From: CAYZQH01 sp050300015
GTDB lineage: Bacteria; Pseudomonadota; Gammaproteobacteria; Pseudomonadales; Cellvibrionaceae
Length of the DNA stretch: 64,000 nt
Direction of reading: 5' to 3'
Assembly (NCBI GenBank): GCA_050300015.1
Contig: JBNKWZ010000008.1
Coordinates: 186,001-250,000, forward strand
The position numbers and the translations under genes are program-made. A model generated the notes under the pieces. It was not told where the DNA came from. It did not search any database and worked only from the letters and a program-made list of their open reading frames with translations. Each line of letters opens with the position of its first letter. The first letter of the stretch is position 1. This document shows positions 57,933-64,000 of this stretch, piece after piece.

Positions 57933-60059
57933 ATGACCAAATGGATTCTGTTGATAGCATTGGCCCTTGGCGGTGTGGTGTTATGGAAATTTGGCCCAAT
58001 GTTGATGGGTGACTCATCACCCGCTGAATCTACCGCTGCAATGAAAGGCGATCCGTTTCTCACGCATGTGCCAAGTGACACGGTGTTTTACTCCGGTGGG
58101 CGCTATGACGAGGCTATATTACGCGCTATTGCAGGGTTTTATCAGTATCCCCTATCCCCCACACAAATGGCTCAGTTTAAAACCTTATTGGGCACATCGG
58201 GTGAGTCACAACCCGCCGTTGATTTTTTTAAAGCGTTGGCACAGCAATTATCTAAGGCGCACGCTGCCAGCGGCGTGGATGCGCTGTTTGAAGCCGGTGT
58301 AGCCAAAAATGGCTTTAGTGCTTTTTATGCGCACGGTGCGGTACCGGTGTTTCGTATCAGTGTTGCCGACCCGCAAAAGTTGATGGCATTGGTGGATGCC
58401 GCGGTGGCTGACAGTGGATGGCAATACACCACGCAAACCCTGGGGCAAGCCACGGTGCATACCTGGCCGCTCACCGAACCGGATTCGCCATTAGGGCTAC
58501 AGTTGGCTTTAGCGCTTGAGACCGGATCGGCAACGCTAACGTTGTTTTCAAGCCAAGATGACAACGGTGTCCGCCAAGCGCGCGTGGCGCAGTCGCCTAT
58601 TGGCGATTCCATGGAAGCCTCGCAGCAGTTGTCAAAAATCCGCAGTCATTATCAGTATGATGACGGAGCACTCACCCTGATGAATTTTCTGGAATTGGTC
58701 ACAGGTATATTGGAGCCAGACGCCAACCGCTTGGGTCAAGATTTGGCTCGATATCTGCCCGAGAACATGAAAGGCCAATGGCGCAGTGAATTGTCCGATG
58801 CCTGCAAAACTGAATTTAAAGCCATAGCGGCCACCGCACCTCGGTTAGTGTCTGGGACTACCCAATTGTCGACCACGGACAAGGGCGTGAGCATGGAAGG
58901 GCGTATGGTTTGGGAAATGACGGACGCTTCCATTAAACCAGACTTAACGAAATTACGAGGGCACATTCCGTCGCACGCCTCTGACAGTGCTTCGGCGATT
59001 GTCAGTTTTGGTTTGGGTTTGAACACTAACGAATTGGTGCCCGCGCTCACGGCCCTGTGGACGCGCTTCGTGCAAGCGCCCTATACCTGCGAATCGCTCG
59101 TGGCTTTGCAAGAGAAAGCCAAGGGAACAAACCCTGCCATGTTGCAAATGTTTTTGGGTATGGCCCAAGGTGTTAAAGGCGTGGGGCTCTCGATATTTGA
59201 TTTCAGTTTGAACGCGATAACCCAACAGCCAGAACGTATGGAAATGTTATTGAGTGTGGCTGCCGAATCCCCCGCCACACTGGCTGCCATGACGGCCATG
59301 TTGCCCATGCCGGAGCTCAATAATATTGTGATCCCTTCAGATGGCACTGCGGTGGAGGTGTCCCCTCCGATGATGCCGGGACAATCCTTTAAGGTGGCCA
59401 TTAAGGGGAATCACTTAGTGGTCTATACCGGCGCGACAGCAGAGCCCTTTGCGAACGCTCTGGCTACAGAGGACCTTGCGTTAAACGGGTTAATGGGCAT
59501 GGGTTTCAATTATCGCAAAATGGGCGACGTTTTTGATGTGATGTCCATGGGGGCTGCCATGGGAGGACAAAGCTGCATCGAAGCGGAAGAAATGCGCCAC
59601 ACCATGGCCAGCCTAAACATGGACATTTCAATGTTAACTGATGTATCAGAAAATGGTTTGGACAGCGCTTTTTCAGGGTCCTTCGATCAGCCTTCACTTC
59701 AGCGCTTTAGCGCCGGTGGTTCTTACCAAGTGGAGACAATGAACGAAATGTGCGTATGGGAAAGTGCCGGTATTGAAGTTTGGGGGCCAGAAAGTAAGGG
59801 CAGTGTAACAGAGACCTATCCGGGGTCTGATTGTGTGAACTACGAAATGCAATTTGACTGGCGGCAAGCTGGTAATGAGGTGATCTTCACTAACAGCAAT
59901 TCACGCACACGTGATGCCTGTGACGCGGCCTGGGAGGAAGACAGCAACTCAGAACCCTACGCTTGCGTCTTAATGAACATTGAGGAGGACAGCTTTCAGT
60001 GTTTATTTGATGCCGGTACAGAGGATGCGGTTATTTACCGTTATAAAAAGGCAAGCTAG
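57933..60059 (+). CDS. Large membrane-anchored protein of unknown function
   Basis: A 708-residue protein. Seen: an N-terminal signal-anchor (WILLIALALGGVVLWKFGPML), then a long soluble part that is Ser/Ala/Met-rich with the opening KGDPFLTHVPSDTVFYSGG and repeated GTSGE/GSFDQ-type turns; several paired cysteines in the C-terminal third (for example CVWESAG, CVNYEMQF, CDAAWEED, CVLMNIEEDSFQC) suggest disulfides and a periplasmic location. I do not recognise the family or a catalytic motif. It is transcribed alone and ends at a clear terminator. Confidence 0.8.
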   Translation: MTKWILLIALALGGVVLWKFGPMLMGDSSPAESTAAMKGDPFLTHVPSDTVFYSGGRYDEAILRAIAGFYQYPLSPTQMAQFKTLLGTSGESQPAVDFFKALAQQLSKAHAASGVDALFEAGVAKNGFSAFYAHGAVPVFRISVADPQKLMALVDAAVADSGWQYTTQTLGQATVHTWPLTEPDSPLGLQLALALETGSATLTLFSSQDDNGVRQARVAQSPIGDSMEASQQLSKIRSHYQYDDGALTLMNFLELVTGILEPDANRLGQDLARYLPENMKGQWRSELSDACKTEFKAIAATAPRLVSGTTQLSTTDKGVSMEGRMVWEMTDASIKPDLTKLRGHIPSHASDSASAIVSFGLGLNTNELVPALTALWTRFVQAPYTCESLVALQEKAKGTNPAMLQMFLGMAQGVKGVGLSIFDFSLNAITQQPERMEMLLSVAAESPATLAAMTAMLPMPELNNIVIPSDGTAVEVSPPMMPGQSFKVAIKGNHLVVYTGATAEPFANALATEDLALNGLMGMGFNYRKMGDVFDVMSMGAAMGGQSCIEAEEMRHTMASLNMDISMLTDVSENGLDSAFSGSFDQPSLQRFSAGGSYQVETMNEMCVWESAGIEVWGPESKGSVTETYPGSDCVNYEMQFDWRQAGNEVIFTNSNSRTRDACDAAWEEDSNSEPYACVLMNIEEDSFQCLFDAGTEDAVIYRYKKAS

Positions 60060-60085
60060 CGGCGTTTAGGATATAGGTATTATCG

Positions 60086-60109
60086 AAAAAGGGGCTTAGC
60101 CCCTTTTTT
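60086..60109 (+). terminator. Rho-independent terminator
   Basis: AAAAAGGGGC-TTA-GCCCC stem-loop followed by TTTTTTG, 27 nt after the stop of the 708-residue protein gene. The A/T flanks make it usable in both directions, so it may also end the converging GGDEF-EAL transcript. Confidence 0.9.
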
Positions 60110-60235
60110 GTTTTAAGTTTGAACAGCGGGTTTCGTCGCACCATTGGGTTTGATCAGATTCCCTATTAACCCGACCTTCCGGCCAATAGCGGCACGTCCT
60201 TGTACCCGATTCACCCCACATAAAAGATTGCCGGG

Positions 60236-61969
60236 TTAATCGTTAAAAAATTTTTTATCAAGCAACGCCGAAAGCTCTGGCCATGCCACGGGCTTGCTAA
60301 AATAATAACCTTGCAAATCGGTCACGCCAATAGAACGAAGATAATCCATTTGCGATTCGGTTTCGATGCCCTCAACCGTGATGGCGCGATTTAAATTTCG
60401 GCCGAGCTCCGTTAACGCATTTAAAATAATTTTGGCGTCATCACCAGCGTCAAGAGCGGCTACAAAAGTGCGGTCAATTTTAATGCGATCAAACGGGTAG
60501 CGATACAAATACCCCAGCGATGAGTACCCAGAGCCAAAATCATCGATTGCCAGGTGTACCCCAAGGTGAGCTAACTCATTTAGTATTTTAAGTGCGCGCC
60601 CTGGTTCATTCATCATGGCCGACTCGGTTACTTCAATTTCTAGGCGCGCGGGCGCGAGCTTCGATTCTGCCAATGCACTGACCACATCCTCCACAATCAA
60701 GCCGCTGGCAATTTGGTGCGTAGAAATGTTAACCGCAATATCGATGTGTTCTGGTAATAAAACTGCCTGACGACATGCTTCACCCAACACCCACTGCCCG
60801 ACTGCTTGAATAAGGCCTGTTGATTCTGCAATAGCGATAAACTCACCGGGAGGAATAAGGCCCCGTTCGGGGTGTCGCCATCGCACTAGCGCCTCAACGC
60901 GATTAATCTTGCCGCTATGCGCATCGACAATTGGTTGATATTCAAGAAATAATTCGTGATGGGCCACTGCGCGCTTAAGGTCTTGGGTGAGCGCCCGGCG
61001 TATCCGAATGCGGCTATCCATTTCGGCTTGATAAAAGCGGAATGCATTTTTACCCGCGTCTTTGGCCCGATAAAGTGCTAGGTCGGCGCTATTGAGCAGT
61101 TCATCAAACACGTTACCGTCATTTGGCGCCATCGAAACCCCAATGCACACGCCAATTTGTATCGACTGCCCGGCGACATCAAAAGGCTGAGTAATCGATT
61201 CGATAATGCGTCTGACTAGCGCGAGGGTGCAACCTTCTCGTTCGGCGTGCGTTTGTACCACGATGAATTCATCGCCGCCGAGTCTAACGACCAGGTCACT
61301 CGATCGCACGCTTTTTGTCAGTCGAGTTGCGACGGCTTGTAACAGTAAGTCACCCGCGGCATGCCCGAGAGTGTCATTGATGGGCTTAAAACCATCCAGA
61401 TCAAGATATAAAAAAGCCACAGGCCGGTTGCTATTACATTCGGTCAGATAAGTCGAGATACGATCCTCTAACATGTGCCGGTTGGGCAGCCCCGTGAGCT
61501 GATCATGCTCTGCCATGTAAGCAATTTTTTGTTCGGCAGATTTTCGCTCGGAAATATCGCGATGGAGCGCAATGCAGCTGCCATCGGCTTTACGGGTAAT
61601 CACAATCTCAATATAACGGTTGTCGTCTGTTTTCCATTCACGGCGTCGCACAACCTCAATACCCGTCGCCGGCGTCGGCTGTGACCTGCTGTCAGCAGTC
61701 TCTTGACCCGTGGTGTGAGCCATAATGTCCTGAAAGGTTGTACCCGGCACAATCAAATGCTCAGGTAGACCCCAAATTTGGGCATAGCGGTTGTTTGCCA
61801 GCACTAATACGTCGTGGCTATCAAACACCGACAGGCCAAAGGGCAACTCCTCTATGGCCAGTCGCATTAAGGCATTTTGCTTACTGAGAAGCTCTAGTGT
61901 AGAGAGCAGTTGCTGTCCGTTGGCTTCGACACTCGAGACCGGGCCAGCACTGCTACGCGTTAGATCCAT
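60236..61969 (-). CDS. PAS-GGDEF-EAL cyclic-di-GMP protein
   Basis: A 577-residue cytoplasmic signalling protein. Seen in order: a short helical region (LLSTLELLSKQNALMRLAIEELPFGL), a PAS domain (about 45-150) ending in HRDISERKSAEQ, a GGDEF domain with intact RLGGDEF and an upstream DHDQLTGLPNR-like EHDQLTGLPNRHML, and an EAL domain with intact EALVRW plus the catalytic block DDFGSGYSSLGYL. Both active sites look complete, so it could make or break c-di-GMP. Start ATG 61969 is preferred (GGGGTG upstream); a TTG at 62053 is possible. Confidence 0.92.
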   Translation of the reverse strand: MDLTRSSAGPVSSVEANGQQLLSTLELLSKQNALMRLAIEELPFGLSVFDSHDVLVLANNRYAQIWGLPEHLIVPGTTFQDIMAHTTGQETADSRSQPTPATGIEVVRRREWKTDDNRYIEIVITRKADGSCIALHRDISERKSAEQKIAYMAEHDQLTGLPNRHMLEDRISTYLTECNSNRPVAFLYLDLDGFKPINDTLGHAAGDLLLQAVATRLTKSVRSSDLVVRLGGDEFIVVQTHAEREGCTLALVRRIIESITQPFDVAGQSIQIGVCIGVSMAPNDGNVFDELLNSADLALYRAKDAGKNAFRFYQAEMDSRIRIRRALTQDLKRAVAHHELFLEYQPIVDAHSGKINRVEALVRWRHPERGLIPPGEFIAIAESTGLIQAVGQWVLGEACRQAVLLPEHIDIAVNISTHQIASGLIVEDVVSALAESKLAPARLEIEVTESAMMNEPGRALKILNELAHLGVHLAIDDFGSGYSSLGYLYRYPFDRIKIDRTFVAALDAGDDAKIILNALTELGRNLNRAITVEGIETESQMDYLRSIGVTDLQGYYFSKPVAWPELSALLDKKFFND

Positions 61970-62924
61970 GTGCACCCCAACACCAGCCAAGACTGGTGTG
62001 CTGCGAAAATCACTTTTATTCAGTCTAGAAAATGACGCTATAAACGCAACCAACGGCTACCGTCTAAGAGATTCCGCCGGCATACAAATCGATGATTGGC
62101 CTGTTTTTATACGAAAACATAAGCCCTGCTTCACTTTTTATACTTCAACGCTTTGGCTGGCAGATCTATCCTAAGGGCACCCCCGCATGAAGGGTGCTTT
62201 GCCAATAATGAAGAGAAACACGACCAGCGTAATGACTACGGCGGTAAGTGAGCGTCATTCAGCATGCTCATTATTCAGGAGGCCTCATGCCCTTAAGTGT
62301 TCGGCTGTAATAGCGCTATCTGACGCAACAACTCAGCTCAAAGATCGGGACAGTGCTTAGCCATCGTTAAAAAGCCTCATTCGGAATAACCAAGTCCGCA
62401 ACGCCGATTTCGTTCACATTTAACCCTGTTAAATAGGACCAAAAACACTAAAAAGACGTTTTAAAGGCCAAAATAAATTCAATGGCGACACAAACTGTGA
62501 CGCAGTTAGTGTTGTTCGTCGGCTATCGCGACCACTTATCATCGGCTTTGAACACCCGTCAAAAAGTGTCACTTTTAGTACGTTTCGGTAATAAAAACAG
62601 CTTAGCGATATAAGCGATTAATCTGACTGTCCATTTTAATTTTGGTTATTAAAACGCTAAAACTGGCCGCTTTTTATAACTAAATTTGTCTTCTTGATTT
62701 GTCTATTTATTATCCAGTCATTAGTCGCGGATAGAGTTTTTGCGGCTGCCAAAAACTTGACTGCGCCTGTCGCCATATTCCTTTTAGCCCATTTTGATCG
62801 TCAATTTTCGCTCGGTGAAAGCCGGAATTCGCTGCACTAGGCTTTGAAAGTATGAAGTGGATCACGTCTTAGGGCGCATGTGGCTGAAAAGCCGGACCAT
62901 TCCGAAGTTTGGAGCAGTTGGTTT
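61970..62924. other. 950-bp non-coding region
   Basis: No gene supported. A weak hairpin GCACCC/GGGTGC (62177-62197) with a short T run lies near 62180. The AT-rich part around 62600-62750 may hold the promoter of the edge gene. Confidence 0.45.
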
Positions 62925-64000
62925 ATGCAGTATTGGAAAAAAATTGGAATACAGGTGTTGTGGATGAGTGTGGTGGCCAGCACCCTTATAGGTTGTGGCG
63001 GTGGCAGCTCAAGCGACACAGGCTCAGAAGCGCGAACAAGCGTGAACTCAGTGGTGGCCCAGGAAAACACCAGCGTTGTCACCGAAACGGCAGTCGTTGA
63101 GAGCGTGTTCCCCCAAGACAGCGATAACTCACCCCTTGTAACGCTTAAGGGCACGATTACTTATGATCGAGTGCTGTTCGGTGCATTCAATTACAGTGGC
63201 TTGGATTACGATTCTATAGTGACCCTGCCTGTGCGGGGTGTCACGGTTCAAGCCATGACAGCCGGCGGCCAAGTGGTGGCCAGTACACAAACGGATATGG
63301 AGGGCTTTTACCAGCTAAGTGTTGCGCCAGAATCATCCGTTAAAGTTCGCGTAGTGGCGGAGCTGGTTGGTCGAGGGCAAGCCTCTTGGGATGTGGAGGT
63401 CAAAGACAACACGAGGGGTAATGCAGTTTACGTGATGGAAGGCTCACTGGTCTCCGTTGGGGCAGACACGCAAACCCGAAACCTCAATGCACACTCCGGC
63501 TGGACGGGTATTCGTTACGGCGATACACGTGCAGCGGCCCCATTTGCCATCTTGGATTCCATTTTTGATGCCTTGCAATTGGTGGTCGATGCTGAGCCAA
63601 ACCTCGTGTTACCCCCATTGGATCTATATTGGAGTGTGGACAATATTGCCATGAGTGGCAGCGTCAGCGAGGGTAACATTGGCACCTCTTACTATACCTC
63701 TGCCGGACCGTCGATTTATTTGTTAGGCGCAGCTAACAATGACAGTGACGAATATGATCGTGCCGTGATTCAACACGAGTTTGGTCACTATATCGAGCAC
63801 CAGTTGGCGCGAACCGAAAGCCTCGGTGGCAGCCACGGTCAAACATCCAAACTTGATATGCGAGTGGCCTTTGGCGAAGGCTGGGGCAATGCTTTTTCCG
63901 GTATGGCAGGTAACGACCCTCTGTATCGTGATTCTCTGGGCTCGAATCAATCCCTGGCGTTTAGCTTTGATGTGGAGGCACGGGCACGCACCAACGGTTG
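62925..64000 (+). CDS. Surface lipoprotein with HEFGH zinc-protease motif, partial (runs off window)
   Basis: The first 358 codons of a longer gene. Seen: a lipoprotein signal ending TLIGC (Cys24), a GGGSSS-rich start of the mature protein, a carboxypeptidase-regulatory-like beta domain (about 75-165: RGVTVQAMTAGGQVVASTQTDMEGFYQLSV), then the gluzincin motif HEFGH in AVIQHEFGHYIEHQ with a downstream GEGWGNAFSG, whose Glu is in the right place for a third zinc ligand as in fungalysin-type (M36) or related peptidases. Substrate unknown. Start ATG 62925 follows GGAG by 10 nt. The end is not in the window. Confidence 0.8.
   Translation, partial: MQYWKKIGIQVLWMSVVASTLIGCGGGSSSDTGSEARTSVNSVVAQENTSVVTETAVVESVFPQDSDNSPLVTLKGTITYDRVLFGAFNYSGLDYDSIVTLPVRGVTVQAMTAGGQVVASTQTDMEGFYQLSVAPESSVKVRVVAELVGRGQASWDVEVKDNTRGNAVYVMEGSLVSVGADTQTRNLNAHSGWTGIRYGDTRAAAPFAILDSIFDALQLVVDAEPNLVLPPLDLYWSVDNIAMSGSVSEGNIGTSYYTSAGPSIYLLGAANNDSDEYDRAVIQHEFGHYIEHQLARTESLGGSHGQTSKLDMRVAFGEGWGNAFSGMAGNDPLYRDSLGSNQSLAFSFDVEARARTNG

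Noticed and set aside
1..64000. CRISPR array or RNA genes (tRNA, rRNA)
   Set aside because: No regularly spaced direct repeats of array type and no cloverleaf or rRNA sequence was recognised by eye; a covariance-model scan would be decisive.

Overview
The window looks like chromosomal DNA of a marine, polysaccharide-degrading gammaproteobacterium related to Cellvibrionaceae such as Cellvibrio, Saccharophagus or Teredinibacter. The evidence is by eye only: long serine linkers in secreted lipoproteins, plant-polysaccharide hydrolases (GH43, GH51, a feruloyl esterase, a broken GH6), a FecI/FecR/TonB-receptor locus with SapC and a tryptophan-halogenase-like protein, and ordinary gammaproteobacterial housekeeping genes (glyQS, gmhB, plsC, creBCD). 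No tRNA, rRNA, CRISPR array or complete insertion sequence was recognised.

Layout. 0.1-8.5 kb (minus): sigma factor, FecR, TonB-dependent receptor, SapC, halogenase-like flavoprotein, a carbohydrate-uptake locus with its own surface-signalling system. 9.5-21.3 kb: scattered cell-surface and accessory genes (GH43, two serine-linker lipoproteins, DUF418 membrane protein beside a frameshifted relative, M23 peptidase, cytidine deaminase, CopD-like protein, MarR, TlpA) with long gene-poor stretches full of short dispersed repeats. 22.1-28.7 kb (plus): a small biosynthetic cluster of a methyltransferase, a haem-oxygenase-like iron enzyme and a 1446-residue formyltransferase/half-condensation/adenylation/carrier/thioesterase synthetase whose thioesterase has Cys as nucleophile. 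This is the most novel-looking system here. 28.8-36.9 kb: GH51, tpm, a broken MerR gene, and an operon of BigR-like ArsR regulator, DUF2892 protein and an RND pump pair. 37-41 kb: NlpC/P60, MATE pump, a MITE-like repeat, a lipoprotein and a decayed GH6/cytochrome c gene. 41-48 kb: creD, creC, creB, then a divergent BlaI/M56/TonB/ExbD set in which exbD has an in-frame stop. 48-60 kb: acyP, MOSC, VOC, a 427-bp inverted-repeat element, MFS pump, acyltransferase, then the tightly packed glyQ-glyS-gmhB-plsC chain and a large unknown anchored protein. 60-64 kb: a PAS-GGDEF-EAL protein and the start of a surface lipoprotein with an HEFGH zinc motif that runs off the window.

Two themes recur. First, at least four genes are broken (DUF418, MerR, GH6/cytochrome, exbD); one break sits in a G6 run and one beside an A5 run, so either real decay or sequence error is possible. 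Second, the intergenic spaces hold several families of short inverted-repeat elements, most with two or more recognisable copies in this window alone. Start codons were moved inward where a better ribosome-binding site or signal peptide supported it.
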